64,000 nt of DNA from Mycolicibacterium litorale (lineage in GTDB: Bacteria; Actinomycetota; Actinomycetes; Mycobacteriales; Mycobacteriaceae). The translations under genes and the position numbers were made by a program. Position 1 is the first letter of the stretch. Each line of letters starts with the position of its first letter. Below the pieces are notes generated by a model. It was not told the origin of the DNA and did not search any database. It saw only the letters and a list, made by a program, of their open reading frames with translations. Below, piece by piece: positions 43,483-55,299 of this stretch. Location of the stretch: positions 2,294,001 through 2,358,000 of the forward strand of contig CP019882.1 of the NCBI GenBank assembly GCA_002007745.1, written 5' to 3'.

Positions 43483-45273
43483 CTAGAGGCCGAGGTCGGC
43501 CTCGAACGCGCCGTCTTCGAGCCGCCGCTTGACCGTGGTCAGGAATCGGCCCGCGTCGGCGCCGTCGATCAGTCGGTGGTCATAGGTCAGCGGCAGGTAG
43601 CAGATGGACCGCACACCGATGGACTCGTTGCCGAACTCGTCGACGATCACCCGCGGACGCTTCACGATCGCGCCGGTGCCCAGCATCGCGGCCTGCGGCG
43701 GCACCAGGATCGGCGTGTCGAACAGTGCACCCTGGCTGCCGATATTGGTGATCGTGAACGTGCCGCCGGACAGTTCGTCGGGCTTGAGGTCACCCGAACG
43801 GGCCCGGGCGGCGATGTCGTTGATCGCGCGGGCCAGACCGGCCAGCGACAGATCACCGGCGTTGTGGATCACCGGGGACAGCAGGCCCTGCTCGGTGTCG
43901 ACGGCGAACCCGAGGTGCTCGGCGTCGTAGTAGGTGATCTCCTTGGTGTCCTCGTTGTAGCTCGCGTTGACGTTGGGGTGCACCTTGAGGGCGTCGATCA
44001 CCGCACGGGCGATGAACGGCAGATACGTCAGGTTCACACCCTCGCGTTCGGCGAAGTCGTTCTTGGCGCGGGCCCGCAGCGCCACGATCTTGGTCATGTC
44101 GACCTCGTGAGTCTGCGTGAGCTGGGCGGTGGCCTGCAGCGACTCGCGGGTCTTCTTGGCGGTCAGCTGGCGGATCCGGTTCGCCTTCTGCGTCGTGCCG
44201 CGAAGGTGCGCCAGCGGCGAGTGCGCCGCGGCAGGAGCCGGAGCCGCTGCAGCGGGCGCTGCGGCGGCGGGAGCAGCTGCGGGCGCCGCGGGCGGCGCTG
44301 CCTTGGCCGCATCCCTGGCCTCGACCGCCGCCAACACGTCCTGCTTGCGGATCCGGCCGCCCACCCCGGTGCCCTTGACGGCGGCGAGATCGATCCCGTT
44401 CTCGGCGGCCAACTTCCGCACCAGCGGGGTGACGTAGGGACTGCCGTCCTCGGCCGCCCCCTCCGGCTCCGCCGCTGCCGCGGGGGCGGGTGCCTGCTTG
44501 GGCGCGGGCGTGGGTTCCGGCTTCGGTTCCGGTTTCGGCTCAGCCTTCGGTTCCGGTTTGGGCTCCGGTTTCGGTTCTGGTTTCGGTTCCGGCTTGGGCT
44601 CGGGTTTCGGCTCGGGGGCGGCCTGAGCCGACGCGCCGGCGTCACCGATCTTGGCCAACTCCCCACCAACGGCGACCGTGTCGTCCTCTTCGGCGGTGAT
44701 GCTCAGCAGCGTTCCGGCCACCGGCGAGGGAATCTCGGTGTCGACCTTGTCAGTGGAGACCTCAACGAGCGGCTCGTCGACGGCGACCGAGTCGCCGACC
44801 TTCTTGAGCCAGCGCGTCACGGTGCCCTCGGTGACCGACTCGCCGAGCTCGGGCATCAGCACCGGCGTAGCGGACCCGGAGGACTCCGACGACTGGGCGG
44901 CCGGGGCGGCTGCCGGCTCGGGTTCGGGCTCCACCTCTTCGGCTGCCGGCTCCGGTTGGGCGGCGGGCTCCTCGGCGGGCTTCTCTGTCTCGGCGGCCGG
45001 TGCCGGCGCAGATTCCTCGGACGCACCGGCCTCACCGGCTTCGCCGATCACGGCGAGCTCGCCACCCACCTCGACGGTGTCGTCCTCTTGGGCGACGATC
45101 TTGGTCAGCACACCCGAGGCGGGCGACGGTATCTCCGTATCGACCTTGTCGGTCGAGACTTCCAGCAGGGGCTCGTCGACTTCGACGGTGTCACCCTCTT
45201 GCTTGAGCCACCGGGTGACGGTCCCCTCGGTGACGCTCTCACCGAGTGCCGGCATCTGGACGGAGACGGCCAT
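43483..45273 (-). CDS. dlaT: Dihydrolipoamide acyltransferase E2 (pyruvate dehydrogenase / peroxynitrite reductase component)
   Basis: The 596-residue protein has two lipoyl domains with [10 protein letters not shown] at Lys43 and Lys176. A long Pro-Lys-Glu repeat linker (PKPEP units) precedes an E3/E1-binding domain with [32 protein letters not shown]. The catalytic acyltransferase domain ends in [15 protein letters not shown] (His active site). It moves acetyl groups from E1 to CoA; in M. tuberculosis it also serves peroxynitrite reductase with Lpd and AhpC/AhpD. The start ATG at 45273 begins the first lipoyl domain; upstream codons are not part of the family. It is longer than the 553-residue tuberculosis protein, mainly in the linkers. 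Confidence 0.96.
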   Translation of the reverse strand: MAVSVQMPALGESVTEGTVTRWLKQEGDTVEVDEPLLEVSTDKVDTEIPSPASGVLTKIVAQEDDTVEVGGELAVIGEAGEAGASEESAPAPAAETEKPAEEPAAQPEPAAEEVEPEPEPAAAPAAQSSESSGSATPVLMPELGESVTEGTVTRWLKKVGDSVAVDEPLVEVSTDKVDTEIPSPVAGTLLSITAEEDDTVAVGGELAKIGDAGASAQAAPEPKPEPKPEPKPEPKPEPKPEPKAEPKPEPKPEPTPAPKQAPAPAAAAEPEGAAEDGSPYVTPLVRKLAAENGIDLAAVKGTGVGGRIRKQDVLAAVEARDAAKAAPPAAPAAAPAAAAPAAAAPAPAAAHSPLAHLRGTTQKANRIRQLTAKKTRESLQATAQLTQTHEVDMTKIVALRARAKNDFAEREGVNLTYLPFIARAVIDALKVHPNVNASYNEDTKEITYYDAEHLGFAVDTEQGLLSPVIHNAGDLSLAGLARAINDIAARARSGDLKPDELSGGTFTITNIGSQGALFDTPILVPPQAAMLGTGAIVKRPRVIVDEFGNESIGVRSICYLPLTYDHRLIDGADAGRFLTTVKRRLEDGAFEADLGL

Positions 45274-45439
45274 TGTGTTGACTCCCTCGAACGGCTTGTC
45301 GTGCGGGTCGGACTTCTGGCATACCACAGCGTCGTGAACCCCATCCTTTCATCACCGGGCCACCGGCATGCACTCAGGGCGACGTGTGATTTCTCTGGCA
45401 CCATCGAAGGAAAGGACCGCGGAGAGGAGTTCGTCGGAG

Positions 45440-45784
45440 TTGGGGCTGTTTGACAGGTTCCGGGCTGGTCGCCGGAGCGAATCCGAGGCGGCCGCCGACC
45501 AGAGACATCTGCGCGAGTGGGCGGCGCAACGCACCGGCGTGGAGGCTTTCGTCGAGCCCAAGACCAGCGTCACGCCGATGACCGTCGTACTGGTGGCGGC
45601 CGACGGTGAGTGGACCCGGAGGCCGGCCGGCGGCGCGGCCGGGGCCAGGCGGATCGGCGAGCAACTCGGCATTCCCGTCTACGACGTGCAGAAAGTGGGC
45701 TATCCGCAGCGGATGCGGGATTACGACGCACGGCGGCGCATCGAACGTCGGCGGGCGCTGCGCGAAGACCTCGAGGAACGCTGA
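45440..45784 (+). CDS. Conserved hypothetical protein between dlaT and ephD
   Basis: I do not recognise a named family. The 114-residue product from a TTG at 45440 has a basic start (LGLFDRFRAGRRSESEAA), a middle strand-rich part (AFVEPKTSVTPMTVVLVAADGEWTRRPAG) and a very basic helical end (RMRDYDARRRIERRRALREDLEER). Codon use is typical of the genome. GGAGAGGAG about ten bases before the TTG is a good ribosome-binding site. It is divergent from dlaT; the arrangement resembles a small conserved mycobacterial gene, but I cannot assign a role. Confidence 0.65.
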   Translation: MGLFDRFRAGRRSESEAAADQRHLREWAAQRTGVEAFVEPKTSVTPMTVVLVAADGEWTRRPAGGAAGARRIGEQLGIPVYDVQKVGYPQRMRDYDARRRIERRRALREDLEER

Positions 45785-45897
45785 GCGCTGCTTGACACCC
45801 CTTGCCGAGGGGGCAGGGTCAAAACCATTCGGTACCAACGGTATGAGCTACTGGCCGTCACAGTTAATCGGCGGTCATGAGGGGGTTGGACGGTCTG

Positions 45898-47646
45898 ATG
45901 ACTACGCGCCATGTCGAAAGCAAAGACGGCACCCGTCTGGCGGTCTACGAGGAGGGCAACCCCGACGGGCCGACCGTCGTGCTCGTCCACGGCTGGCCCG
46001 ACTCCCATGCGCTCTGGGACGGCGTGGTGCCCCTGCTGGCGGGGAAGTTCCGGATCATCCGATACGACAACCGCGGAGCCGGCTCCTCCGCGTCACCCAA
46101 GCCCGCGTCGGCCTACACCATGGCGAACTTCGCCGACGACTTCGCTGCGGTGGTCGCCGAACTCAGCCCGGGACAGCCGGTCCACGTCCTGGCCCACGAT
46201 TGGGGCTCGGCCGGGATGTGGGAGTACGTGGGACGCCCCGGCGCCGTCGAGCAGGTGGCGTCGTTCACATCGTTGTCCGGACCCTCTGCCGACCATTTCA
46301 GCCGATTTGTCCGCGACGGAATGAAGCGGCCGTACCGGCCGAAGCTGTTCTCGCACGCCGTGTCTCAAGCCGCACACCTGAGCTACATGGCGGGGTTCTC
46401 GGTTCCCGTGCTGGCGCCGGCGCTGATGCGGGCCGGCGCGCCGCTGCTGCGGCCGATGCTGACCCGGGGCATCCCGGCAAACCGGGTCCACCACGGGCAG
46501 ACCTTCGTCACCGACGCGGCAAACGGGTTGAAGATTTACCGCGCCAATTTCTTTCGCTCGCTGACCCGACCACGGTCCGACCGCTATATCGAGGTGCCGG
46601 TGCAAGTGATCGTCAACCTCGACGATCCCTATGTGCGGCCCTACGTCTACGACGACACTCACCGCTGGGTGCCCCGGCTGTGGCGCCGTGACATCCGTGC
46701 CGGCCACTGGTCGCCGTTCTCCCACCCACAGGTACTCGCCACCGCCGTCACCGAACTCGTCGAGCACCTCGAGGGTGGCGCGCCCAGTCGCGCGCTGCTG
46801 CGTGCGGAAGTGGGCAGACCGCGAAAGCCCTTTGGCGACATGCTCGTATCTGTCACCGGGGCGGGCAGCGGCATCGGCCGGGAGACTGCGCTGGCCTTCG
46901 CCCGCGAGGGGGCCGACGTCGTGGTCAGCGACATCGACGAGGCCGGCGTCAAACAGACCGCGGCCCGGATCGCCGCGCACGGCGGCGTCGCACACACCCA
47001 CGTGCTCGACGTGTCCGACGCCGAAGCGGTGGAACGGTTCGCCGACGAGGTGTGCACGACGTACGGAGTTCCCGACATCGTCGTCAACAACGCCGGAATA
47101 GGGGTCGCCGGAGCATTCCTGGACACCCCGCCGGAGCAGTTCGACCGGGTACTGGACGTCAACCTCGGGGGAGTGGTCAACGGCTGCCGGGCCTTCGCCC
47201 GCCGCATGGTCGAGCGCGGCAGCGGCGGCCACATCGTCAACGTGGCATCGATGGCGGCCTACGCGCCGCTGCAGTCGCTCAACGCCTACTGCACGTCCAA
47301 GGCCGCGGTGTACATGTTCTCCGACTGCCTGCGCGCCGAACTCGACGCGGCAGGCATCGGATTGACCACCATCTGCCCGGGCATCATCGACACCAACATC
47401 GTGTCCACCACCCAGATGCACGCACCCGACGGCAAGCGCGCCACCGTCCCCGGCCGGCGTGCACAACTGGAGAAGATGTTCGCGCTGCGCCGCTACGGGC
47501 CGAACAAGGTGGCCGATGCAATCCTGACCGCCGTCAAGAAGAACAAGCCGATCCGCCCGGTCACGCCCGAGGCCTACCTGCTCTACGGCACCTCACGAGT
47601 CCTGCCGCAGGCGCTGCGCAGCACCGCCCGCGGCAAGGTCCTCTAG
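45898..47646 (+). CDS. ephD: Epoxide hydrolase-like / short-chain dehydrogenase fusion EphD
   Basis: The 582-residue fusion has an alpha/beta hydrolase (about 1-290: [30 protein letters not shown] with an Asp nucleophile, [13 protein letters not shown] with His). A short-chain dehydrogenase follows (about 310-582) with [49 protein letters not shown] (Ser, Tyr, Lys) and CPGIIDTNI. In mycobacteria EphD contributes to modifying epoxy-mycolic acids. The ATG at 45898 ([11 protein letters not shown]) is chosen; an ATG at 45877 adds seven residues. It shares a CTAG stop with convergent pepB. Confidence 0.93.
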   Translation: MTTRHVESKDGTRLAVYEEGNPDGPTVVLVHGWPDSHALWDGVVPLLAGKFRIIRYDNRGAGSSASPKPASAYTMANFADDFAAVVAELSPGQPVHVLAHDWGSAGMWEYVGRPGAVEQVASFTSLSGPSADHFSRFVRDGMKRPYRPKLFSHAVSQAAHLSYMAGFSVPVLAPALMRAGAPLLRPMLTRGIPANRVHHGQTFVTDAANGLKIYRANFFRSLTRPRSDRYIEVPVQVIVNLDDPYVRPYVYDDTHRWVPRLWRRDIRAGHWSPFSHPQVLATAVTELVEHLEGGAPSRALLRAEVGRPRKPFGDMLVSVTGAGSGIGRETALAFAREGADVVVSDIDEAGVKQTAARIAAHGGVAHTHVLDVSDAEAVERFADEVCTTYGVPDIVVNNAGIGVAGAFLDTPPEQFDRVLDVNLGGVVNGCRAFARRMVERGSGGHIVNVASMAAYAPLQSLNAYCTSKAAVYMFSDCLRAELDAAGIGLTTICPGIIDTNIVSTTQMHAPDGKRATVPGRRAQLEKMFALRRYGPNKVADAILTAVKKNKPIRPVTPEAYLLYGTSRVLPQALRSTARGKVL

Positions 47647-49160
47647 CCGTTCGCGGCGATATCCTCCAGAACCGCGAACATGGTCCGGGTCGGCACGCCG
47701 GTACCACCCTTGGCGGTGTAGCCCCACGGACCTGAGGTGTTGTAGGCCGGTCCGGCGATATCGATGTGCGCCCACTGCACCCCGTCGGCGACGAACTCCC
47801 GAAGGTAGACCCCGGCCACCAGCATGCCGGCGAAGCGCTGCGCACTGACGTTCGCCAGGTCGGCGACCGTCGACTTGAGGTCGTCCTTCAGTTCCTCGGG
47901 TAGCGGCATCGCCCAGCCGTTCTCACCCTCGGCCTGCGAGATCTCGGCCACCCGGTCGCGGAACTCGTCACTGCCCATCACCCCGGGGGTGCGGGCACCG
48001 AGCGCGACGGTCTGGGCGCCGGTCAGGGTGGACGTCTCGATCAGATAGTCCGGGTTGTCCTCGCACGCCCGCACGATCGCATCGGCCAGGATCAGCCGGC
48101 CCTCGGCGTCGGTGTTGAGCACCTCGACGGTGATCCCGCCGTACTGGGTGAGCACGTCACCGGGACGCTGTGCGGTCGCCGACGGCATGTTCTCGGCCAT
48201 CGGCACGGTGGCGATCACGTTGATCGGCAATGCCTGCTGCGCGGCCAGCACGACCGTGGCGATCACCGCGGCGGCCCCGCCCATGTCGGAGGTCATGTGG
48301 TGCATCGAGGCGGCCGGCTTGATCGAGATGCCGCCGGTGTCGAAGGTGATGCCCTTGCCCACCAAGGCCACCGTCTTGGCGTTCTTACCCTTGCCGCCCC
48401 GGTAGGCCAGCCGCACCAGCCGCGGCAGCCGCGACGAGCCCTGGCCGACCCCGACGATCCCGCCGAAGCCGGCCTTGGCCAGCGCCTTGTCGTCGAGCAC
48501 CTCGACATCCAGGCCGGCGGCTTCACCCAAAGACTTGGCCCGCTTGGCGAATTCGGCCGGAAACAGATGGCTCGGCGGGGTGTTGACGAAATCGCGCGCG
48601 GTCGCCACCGCGGTCGCGATCGCGACGGCGCGGGCAGCGTCCTTCTTGGCCCCCGACGCGGTGCTCAGCGCCGTGATCTTGGCCAGCGCCGGCTCCTTGG
48701 GCGCGGTCTTGGCGCTGCGGAACTCGGTGAACCGGTAGCCGCCCAGGATCAGGCCCTCGATCGCGGCCTCGAGGTGCAGTTCGGTCAACGTCGTGATGAC
48801 GGCCTCCACCCCGGACAGCGACCGGGCCGCCACACCGGCGGCGCGCCGGATGACCTCGGCCGGCCACTCGTCGCGCGGGGCGCCCAGCCCGACCGCGAGC
48901 ACGCTGCCGACCGGCAGCGAGGGCACATGCAGGCGGGTCACCTGCTCGGCGGCGCCCTTGGCGCCCAGCGCCCGCAGGCTCACCTCGATCTCGCCGATGG
49001 CCTCCGCATCCAGGAAGGGACCGCCGACGACCTTGGGTGAACTGTCGCCGTCCGAACCGGAGACGACCGGGACGACCAGCACGGCCGACCCCGCGCCACG
49101 CTTGGGCAGGGATGTCGCGACGGTCACGGAAGGGGCTGGATAACCGGGTTGGGTGCTCAC
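47643..49160 (-). CDS. pepB: Leucyl aminopeptidase (M17)
   Basis: The 505-residue peptidase has the M17 metal and active-site motifs [35 protein letters not shown] (Lys, Asp) and [14 protein letters not shown] (NTDAEGRL signature, Asp/Glu ligands, Arg), with [14 protein letters not shown] downstream. It releases N-terminal residues in the cytoplasm as a hexamer with two metal ions per subunit. The GTG at 49160 gives [22 protein letters not shown], matching the orthologue's start; ATG 49166 would add two residues. It is divergent from gcvT with a 28-base gap. Confidence 0.94.
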   Translation of the reverse strand: MSTQPGYPAPSVTVATSLPKRGAGSAVLVVPVVSGSDGDSSPKVVGGPFLDAEAIGEIEVSLRALGAKGAAEQVTRLHVPSLPVGSVLAVGLGAPRDEWPAEVIRRAAGVAARSLSGVEAVITTLTELHLEAAIEGLILGGYRFTEFRSAKTAPKEPALAKITALSTASGAKKDAARAVAIATAVATARDFVNTPPSHLFPAEFAKRAKSLGEAAGLDVEVLDDKALAKAGFGGIVGVGQGSSRLPRLVRLAYRGGKGKNAKTVALVGKGITFDTGGISIKPAASMHHMTSDMGGAAAVIATVVLAAQQALPINVIATVPMAENMPSATAQRPGDVLTQYGGITVEVLNTDAEGRLILADAIVRACEDNPDYLIETSTLTGAQTVALGARTPGVMGSDEFRDRVAEISQAEGENGWAMPLPEELKDDLKSTVADLANVSAQRFAGMLVAGVYLREFVADGVQWAHIDIAGPAYNTSGPWGYTAKGGTGVPTRTMFAVLEDIAANG

Positions 49161-49188
49161 GATCATTAACCCTAACGACGGGGGTTTA

Positions 49189-50304
49189 ATGTTGTTCGCC
49201 GTGACCGACAATTCGGAGCTGTTGCACGGGCCGCTGGAAAGCCGACATCGCGAGCTGGGCGCCACCTTCGCGCCGTTCGGCGGATGGCTGATGCCGGTGT
49301 CCTATGCCGGCACCGTCGGCGAGCACACCGCCACCCGGGAGGCGGTGGGACTGTTCGACGTCAGCCACCTCGGCAAGGCCCTGGTCGTCGGGCCCGGCGC
49401 GGCGGAATTCGTGAACTCGGCGCTGACCAACGACCTGCGCCGGGTCGGACCGGGCAAGGCCCAGTACACCTTGTGCTGCACCCCCGACGGCGGCGTCATC
49501 GACGACCTCATCGCCTACTACGTCAGCGACGACGAGATCTTCCTGGTACCCAACGCCGCCAACACCGCGGCCGTGGTCAAGGCGCTGCAAGAGACTGCGC
49601 CGCAAGGTATCTCGATCACCGACCAGCATCGCTCCTTTGCGGTGCTGGCGGTGCAGGGCCCGCGTTCGGCTCAGGTGCTCGACGCGCTGGGCCTGCCCAC
49701 CGACATGGACTACATGGGCTACGCCGATGCCACCTACTCGGGCGTGCCGGTGCGGGTGTGCCGGACCGGCTACACCGGCGAGCACGGCTACGAACTGCTG
49801 CCGCCGTGGGAATCTGCGCCGGTGGTGTTCGACGCGCTGGTGGCCGAGGTCCAGGCCGCGGGAGGGCAGCTCGCCGGACTGGGCGCCCGCGACACGCTGC
49901 GCACCGAGATGGGCTACCCGCTGCACGGCCACGAGCTGTCGCTGGACATCTCGCCACTGCAAGCTCGCTGCGGCTGGGCGATCGGCTGGAAGAAGGACAC
50001 CTTCTGGGGGCGCGCGGCGCTGGTGGCCGAGAAGGAGGCCGGCCCCCGCCGGCTGTTGCGGGGCCTGCGCGCCACCGGCCGGGGCGTGCTGCGGCCCGAC
50101 CTGACCGTGCTCGAAGGATCCCGGCCGGTCGGGGTGACGACGTCGGGAACCTTCTCGCCAACCCTGAAAGTCGGTATCGCCCTTGCCCTCATCGACACCG
50201 ACGCCGGAATCGAGGACGGCGCGGTGGTGACCGTCGACGTCCGTGGGCGTGCGCTGGAGTGCGAGGTGGTCAAGCCGCCCTTCGTCGAGGTCAAAACTCG
50301 CTAG
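49189..50304 (+). CDS. gcvT: Glycine cleavage system T protein (aminomethyltransferase)
   Basis: The 371-residue protein has the GcvT fold: [86 protein letters not shown] and [26 protein letters not shown] (catalytic Asp region). It passes the aminomethyl carbon to tetrahydrofolate within the glycine cleavage complex; the P, H and L genes are not next to it. GGGGG five bases before ATG 49189 supports that start; GTG 49201 is an alternative. A 37-bp tandem repeat begins at its stop codon. Confidence 0.95.
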   Translation: MLFAVTDNSELLHGPLESRHRELGATFAPFGGWLMPVSYAGTVGEHTATREAVGLFDVSHLGKALVVGPGAAEFVNSALTNDLRRVGPGKAQYTLCCTPDGGVIDDLIAYYVSDDEIFLVPNAANTAAVVKALQETAPQGISITDQHRSFAVLAVQGPRSAQVLDALGLPTDMDYMGYADATYSGVPVRVCRTGYTGEHGYELLPPWESAPVVFDALVAEVQAAGGQLAGLGARDTLRTEMGYPLHGHELSLDISPLQARCGWAIGWKKDTFWGRAALVAEKEAGPRRLLRGLRATGRGVLRPDLTVLEGSRPVGVTTSGTFSPTLKVGIALALIDTDAGIEDGAVVTVDVRGRALECEVVKPPFVEVKTR

Positions 50305-50452
50305 CGGCGGGCAGGAGCGAAGCGACCGGGGAAATCGGCTGCGGCGGGCAGGAGCGAAGCGACCGGGGAAATCGGCTGCGGCGGGCAGGAGCGAAGCGAC
50401 CGGGGAAATCGGCTAGCGGCGGGCAGGAGCGAAGCGACCGGGGAAATCGGCT
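50304..50452. repeat. 37-bp tandem repeat, four copies (MIRU/VNTR-like)
   Basis: Four near-identical 37-bp units lie head to tail at 50304, 50341, 50378 and 50416, with an extra A before the fourth. Each has the core GGAGCGAAGCGACCGGGG followed by AAATCGGCT. There are no spacers, so it is not CRISPR. It fills most of the gap between gcvT and ilvE. Copy number is likely variable between strains. Confidence 0.9.
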
Positions 50453-50476
50453 AGCGGCCCGGTCTACAATCGCCGT

Positions 50477-51582
50477 ATGACGAACGGCCCCTCGAGTTCA
50501 CGGTTGAGCGCAACGCGAATCCGGCGACCGACGAGGTACGCGGCCGGATCTTGTCCGACCCCGGCTTCGGCCGCTTCCACACCGACCACATGGTCTCGGT
50601 GCTCTACACCGACGAGCTCGGCTGGCACGACGCGCGGGTGATCCCGTACGGGCCCATCGAGCTCGACCCGTCGGCCATCGTCCTGCACTACGCGCAGGAG
50701 ATCTTCGAGGGGCTCAAGGCCTACCGATGGGCGGACGGTTCAATCGTCTCGTTCCGGCCGGAAGCCAACGCTGCCCGGCTGCGTGCATCAGCGCGCCGGT
50801 TGGCCATGCCGGAGCTGCCCGAGGAGCTGTTCATCGAGTCGCTGCGGCAGCTGATCGCGGTCGACGACCAATGGGTGCCGCCGGCGGGCGGGGAAGAGTC
50901 GTTGTATCTGCGCCCGTTCGTCATCGCCACCGAGCCCGGCCTCGGGGTGCGTCCGGCCTCCGAATACCGCTACCTGGTGATCGCCTCCCCGGCGGGGGCC
51001 TACTTCAAGGGTGGCGTCAAGCCGGTCAGCGTGTGGTTGTCCACCGAATACGTGCGGGCCAGCCCCGGCGGTACCGGCGCGGCGAAGTTCGGCGGCAACT
51101 ATGCGGCCTCTCTGCTGGCGCAGGCCGAGGCCGCCGAACACGGCTGCGACCAGGTGGTGTGGCTCGACGCGATCGAACGGCGCTACATCGAGGAGATGGG
51201 CGGGATGAACCTGTTCTTCGTCTTCGGCAGCGGCGGTTCGGCGCGGCTGGTCACCCCGGAACTGTCCGGTTCGCTGTTGCCCGGCATCACCCGTGATTCG
51301 TTGCTGCAGTTGGCCAGTGACGCCGGATTCGCCGTCGAAGAACGCAAGATCGACGTCGAGGAATGGCGCAAGGGCGTGGCCGCGGGCGAGATCACCGAGG
51401 TGTTCGCGTGTGGCACCGCGGCGGTGATCACTCCCGTTGCGCAGGTCAAGTTCGGTGAGGGCGAGTTCACCATCGCCGGCGGCGAACCCGGTGAGGTGAC
51501 GATGGCGCTGCGCGACACGTTGACCGGCATCCAGCGGGGCACCTTCGCCGACACCCACGGTTGGATGGCCCGGCTCGGCTAG
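50477..51582 (+). CDS. ilvE: Branched-chain amino acid aminotransferase (frameshift near start)
   Basis: The PLP-dependent enzyme makes or degrades Leu, Ile and Val. Motifs: [69 protein letters not shown] (PLP-binding region), [14 protein letters not shown] and [15 protein letters not shown]. The frame is open from TTG 50551 only; the expected N-terminus lies in another frame from ATG 50477 (TNGP, then [21 protein letters not shown]). One extra C in the run 50488-50491 restores a 368-residue protein, the length of the M. tuberculosis orthologue. I treat the gene as intact with a homopolymer error. It shares a CTAG stop with the convergent diguanylate cyclase. Confidence 0.9.
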
Positions 51583-52856
51583 CTGCGCACCGCGTTGCGG
51601 CCCGAATGCTTGGCCTTGTAGAGCGCCTCGTCGGCCCTGGCGACCCATGAATTCAGGTCGTCGGTCGGGCGCAGCTGCGCGACACCGATGCTCACGCTCG
51701 TCGAACCGGCATCGGGGAACGGGGCGTCGGCGATCTCGCAGCGGATCTTCTCGGCGCAGGCCAGGGCGTCGTTCAACGCGCAATCGCGCAGCAGGATGAC
51801 GAATTCCTCACCGCCCCAGCGCGCCACCATGTCGGTGGCACGGCACATTTCGACCAATCGGCGCGCGATTTCGACGAGTACGCCGTCACCGGTCTGGTGG
51901 CCGTGGGTGTCGTTGATCGTCTTGAACCGGTCGACGTCGAGCATCAGCAGCGACAGGGCCTGGCCCTGGGTTCTGGCCTGAGTGAGGTCCGCATCCAACA
52001 ACTGCTCGCCGTGTCGCCGGTTCCACACCCCGGTCACCGGGTCGGTGACCGCCAGGCGCCGCAGCTCGGACTCCAACTCCTTGCGTTCGCTCACGTCGCG
52101 GGTGACCCCCAGAATCTCCACCACCCGGCCGTCGGCATCCAGATGAGGGATCACCTGCATCTCGCCGACCATGATGGAGCCGTCGCGACGGTAGGACTCC
52201 TGCTCGGAACGGAACACCGGGAGTTCGGTGCCGTCCCGGATCGCCGTGAGCAGGCTGCGGAAGTAGGTCCGGACGCTGGTGGCGGCGGCCGGCGGGTAGA
52301 TCTCGTCGACGGTCTGGGACATGGCCTCGGAGACGGTGAGGCCGCGCATCCGCTCGACGGCCGGGCTGACGTAGGTCACGGTGCCGTCCACCGACGCGGT
52401 CCAGATGATCTCCCAGGCGTTCTCGGCAAGCAGGCGATAGCGTTCCTCGGACTGGCGGAGTTCGGTTTCGGCTTCGTGCAGCTGGGTGATGTCGCGCGTG
52501 ATGCCTTCCAGGACCACCGAACCGTCCGGGCGCCGTCGAGACTGCACCCAGGTCCGGGCGTACACCGTGCGGCCGTCGCGATGTTGCCACGTCAGTTCGA
52601 TGACGGTGTCGCAGCCCGGCTCCAACGCCATGGCCTCGGCCAGTCTGTCGGCGTGGTCGGGGTCCACCCGGCCCAGCACCGCCGCGGGGTCGGCCAGACC
52701 TTCTGCCGCCGTGCAGCCGATCTGGCTTTCCAACGCATCGTTGAGGTACTCGAATGCCAGGTCCGGCTCCACCCGCAACGCGAAGAACACGGTGGCGCTG
52801 CCGTTCGCCATCGTCTCGAACCAGCGAGGATCCGGGGGTTCACCCGAGGCGCCCAT
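51579..52856 (-). CDS. Diguanylate cyclase with two PAS domains
   Basis: The 425-residue protein has two PAS/PAC sensory regions (about 5-130, ending [32 protein letters not shown], and 135-255, ending [20 protein letters not shown]) and a C-terminal GGDEF domain. The active site reads GGEEF, a functional variant. RATD five residues before it is an RXXD inhibitory site, so product inhibition by c-di-GMP is likely. No EAL domain is present. There are no membrane helices, so it senses something in the cytoplasm. ATG 52856 is preferred; GTG 52877 adds seven residues. Confidence 0.9.
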   Translation of the reverse strand: MGASGEPPDPRWFETMANGSATVFFALRVEPDLAFEYLNDALESQIGCTAAEGLADPAAVLGRVDPDHADRLAEAMALEPGCDTVIELTWQHRDGRTVYARTWVQSRRRPDGSVVLEGITRDITQLHEAETELRQSEERYRLLAENAWEIIWTASVDGTVTYVSPAVERMRGLTVSEAMSQTVDEIYPPAAATSVRTYFRSLLTAIRDGTELPVFRSEQESYRRDGSIMVGEMQVIPHLDADGRVVEILGVTRDVSERKELESELRRLAVTDPVTGVWNRRHGEQLLDADLTQARTQGQALSLLMLDVDRFKTINDTHGHQTGDGVLVEIARRLVEMCRATDMVARWGGEEFVILLRDCALNDALACAEKIRCEIADAPFPDAGSTSVSIGVAQLRPTDDLNSWVARADEALYKAKHSGRNAVRS

Positions 52857-52959
52857 CAAACCACCCCACCGGCCCAATTGACAGCAGTGTCAGTTAATTT
52901 CGAAGCCTGGCCGCCCGCGGCGTTCCGACTCCGACCAATCTATGTCGAATTGCCGGCGC

Positions 52960-53706
52960 TCATGGTCGGATCACCAGACCGATGAACGTCAGCGTCGTCG
53001 CCAGCTCGATCGCGGCGCCCAGCACATCCCCGGTGACACCCCCGAAACGGCGTACGCAGTGTGCCACCAGTGCCGCGGTGAGCAGCAGAACCGCCAGCAC
53101 AACCACCGGTCCCTGCCAGGGGCGCGTAGTGGCGACGGTGGACAGACCCGCGGCCACCGCAGCCCAGCCGAGCACCACGGCCAGCGGCTGGCTGGCGGCC
53201 ACCCGGCTACCCAGGCTGCTACCGACGGCCGCCGGCACGCCGCGCCGGCAGGCCAGCACCGCGGCCACCCGGCCGGTGGTCAGGGCGGTGACGACGGTGA
53301 CAGCGCCAGCCGGCCCGGACCCGGCGGCGGCCATCGCCAACGCCTGGACGCCAACAACCACCACGACGGCGGCAACCCCGAAGGGGCCGGCCGTGCCGTC
53401 CCGCATCACCTGCAACGCCCGCTCGGGCGGGCCGTAGCAGCCCAGGCCGTCGACGGTGTCGGCCAGCCCGTCGATGTGCAGGCCGCGGGTCAACAGCAGC
53501 AGCGCGGCGACCGCGAGCAGGCCGGCCAGTGCGCTGTGCACTCCGAAAGCCCACCGACCCGCCCACAGCACGGCCGCGGCGAGCACGCCCAGTGCGGCGC
53601 CGACCACCGGAAGCGCAGTGACCGTCGAGCGGCCGAACTCCGCTCCGCGCAACGGGACCGGCAACACGGTTCCGAATGCGAAAGCCGTTGCCAACGACCG
53701 GATCAC
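52960..53706 (-). CDS. cobS: Adenosylcobinamide-GDP ribazoletransferase (cobalamin synthase)
   Basis: CobS joins adenosylcobinamide-GDP with alpha-ribazole (or its phosphate) at the membrane, the last assembly step to cobalamin. The 248-residue protein is strongly hydrophobic with about six helices and has [39 protein letters not shown], the conserved Asp-rich and RMXDG-like cytoplasmic motif. The GTG at 53706 is two bases past the cobT stop. It is the third gene in a cobU-cobT-cobS run, with overlaps that indicate one transcript. Confidence 0.94.
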   Translation of the reverse strand: MIRSLATAFAFGTVLPVPLRGAEFGRSTVTALPVVGAALGVLAAAVLWAGRWAFGVHSALAGLLAVAALLLLTRGLHIDGLADTVDGLGCYGPPERALQVMRDGTAGPFGVAAVVVVVGVQALAMAAAGSGPAGAVTVVTALTTGRVAAVLACRRGVPAAVGSSLGSRVAASQPLAVVLGWAAVAAGLSTVATTRPWQGPVVVLAVLLLTAALVAHCVRRFGGVTGDVLGAAIELATTLTFIGLVIRP

Positions 53707-53708
53707 GG

Positions 53709-54758
53709 TCAGTCCGGGGCGCGTTCGGACACGCCGGCGTCTTCGAAGGTGGCCATCGACGCCAGGGTGGCCACCGCCGCCCGAACCAGCGGGAGCGCCA
53801 CCGCCGCGCCGGTCCCCTCGCCGAGACGGAGGCCGAGGTCCACGATGGGCTCCAATCCCAGGTGGGCCAGCGCCAGGGTATGAGCCGGCTCGGTGGAGCG
53901 GTGGCCGGCCTGCCACCAACCCCGGGCGCCCGGCGCGAGGCGGTCGGCGACCAAAGCCGCCGCCGTCACCACCACACCGTCCAGCAGCAGGGGAGTGCGC
54001 CGCACCGCGGCCTGCGCGCAGAATCCGGCCATCGCGGCCAGATCCGCGCCGCCACAGGTCCGCAACAGCCCGACCGGGTCGGAACGGAACCGCCGCGCCC
54101 GGTACATCGCGTCACGCACCGCGGCGGTCTTGCGCGTCCAGCCGGTGTCGTCGATGCCGGTACCGCGGCCGACCACCGCCACCGGCTCGGTGTCGGTCAG
54201 CGCAGCGATCAAAGCCGTTGCCGCGGTGGTGTTCCCGATGCCCATGTCACCGGCGATCAGCAGATCGGCGCCGGCGTCGACCTCGTCGTCGGCGATCCGC
54301 CTGCCTGCCTCCAGGGCGGCGATCACCTCGTCGGCCAGCAGGGCGTCCTCCACCGCGATGTTTCCGCTGGACCGGCGAACCTTGTGTGCACCGATCGCCG
54401 CGGATGCCGGCTCGTCACAATCCACCGCGATGTCCACCACCCGGACCGTGGCTCCCGCCGCGCCGGCGAGCACATTGATCGCAGCACCGCCGGCATCGAT
54501 GTTGGCGACCATCTGCGCGGTCACCTCAGGCGGGTAGGCCGAGACGCCGGTGCGTGCCACGCCGTGGTCACCGGCGAACACCACCACCCGAGCCCGTTCG
54601 AATTGTCTTGGCGGACAAAGCGCCTGGCATGACGACACCCACACCGAGAGTGTCTCGAGGCGGCCGAGCGCGCCCGCCGGCTTGGTCAGGATGTCCTGCC
54701 TGCGCCGGGCCGCCGCGGCGGCCCGGGAGTCAGGCGGGGTGACGTCGGGAAATTCCAT
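53709..54758 (-). CDS. cobT: Nicotinate-nucleotide--dimethylbenzimidazole phosphoribosyltransferase
   Basis: CobT makes alpha-ribazole phosphate, the lower ligand of cobalamin. The 349-residue protein carries [104 protein letters not shown] and [20 protein letters not shown], with the late catalytic Glu in LGEGTGA. The ATG at 54758 overlaps the cobU stop by one base (TGATG). Confidence 0.95.
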   Translation of the reverse strand: MEFPDVTPPDSRAAAAARRRQDILTKPAGALGRLETLSVWVSSCQALCPPRQFERARVVVFAGDHGVARTGVSAYPPEVTAQMVANIDAGGAAINVLAGAAGATVRVVDIAVDCDEPASAAIGAHKVRRSSGNIAVEDALLADEVIAALEAGRRIADDEVDAGADLLIAGDMGIGNTTAATALIAALTDTEPVAVVGRGTGIDDTGWTRKTAAVRDAMYRARRFRSDPVGLLRTCGGADLAAMAGFCAQAAVRRTPLLLDGVVVTAAALVADRLAPGARGWWQAGHRSTEPAHTLALAHLGLEPIVDLGLRLGEGTGAAVALPLVRAAVATLASMATFEDAGVSERAPD

Positions 54759-55285
54759 CAGTTCGGGGCCTTCGTTCGTTTGACCCAGAGCGGCAGTCCG
54801 GCAACCACCAGGACCACCTGCTCGCAGTGCTGGGCAAGTCGTTGATTGAGTGTGCCGAGTTCGTCTGTGAAGCGCCTGCCCGCCGCCGTCGCCGCCACCA
54901 CCGACAAGCCCACCTCGGGACTGACCAGCGCCAGCGGGGCGGCGAACTGCTCGACCGCGTCCACCAACTCGTCGACGTCGTCGGCTACCGAGCCGCCGTC
55001 CCATCCGCGACGGTCCAGCGCGGCGGTCAACCAGCCACCGAGGTCGTCAACGAGGGTGGGGGTGGCGGCATCGTCACCCAACAGCACCGCCAGATCAGTG
55101 GTTTCGACCGTCATCCACGACGCCGGCCGACGCTCGCGGTGTTCGGCGACCCGCCGCGCCCAAGACGAATCGGCGTCGGCCGCCGCTCCGGTCGCGACGT
55201 ATCGCACGGGGTAATCGCCGGCCATGATCTCCTCGGCCCAACGTGACTTGCCCGACCTGATCCCGCCGAGCACCAGAGTGCGCAC
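54758..55285 (-). CDS. cobU: Adenosylcobinamide kinase / adenosylcobinamide-phosphate guanylyltransferase
   Basis: CobU phosphorylates adenosylcobinamide and adds GMP. The 175-residue protein has the P-loop [50 protein letters not shown] (including the active-site His), and [49 protein letters not shown]. It is the first gene of the nucleotide-loop operon, with the DUF3043 gene 14 bases upstream in the same direction, so that gene may be part of the same transcript. Confidence 0.94.
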   Translation of the reverse strand: MRTLVLGGIRSGKSRWAEEIMAGDYPVRYVATGAAADADSSWARRVAEHRERRPASWMTVETTDLAVLLGDDAATPTLVDDLGGWLTAALDRRGWDGGSVADDVDELVDAVEQFAAPLALVSPEVGLSVVAATAAGRRFTDELGTLNQRLAQHCEQVVLVVAGLPLWVKRTKAPN

Positions 55286-55299
55286 CGCGTCGAGTCGGC

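Noticed and set aside
43354..45453. A 699-codon plus-strand frame opposite dlaT
   Set aside because: It is low-complexity Gly/Arg/Leu from the complement of the Pro-Lys-Glu linker and overlaps two real genes.
50304..50452. The repeat array as a CRISPR
   Set aside because: The units abut with at most one base between; no spacers and no cas genes.
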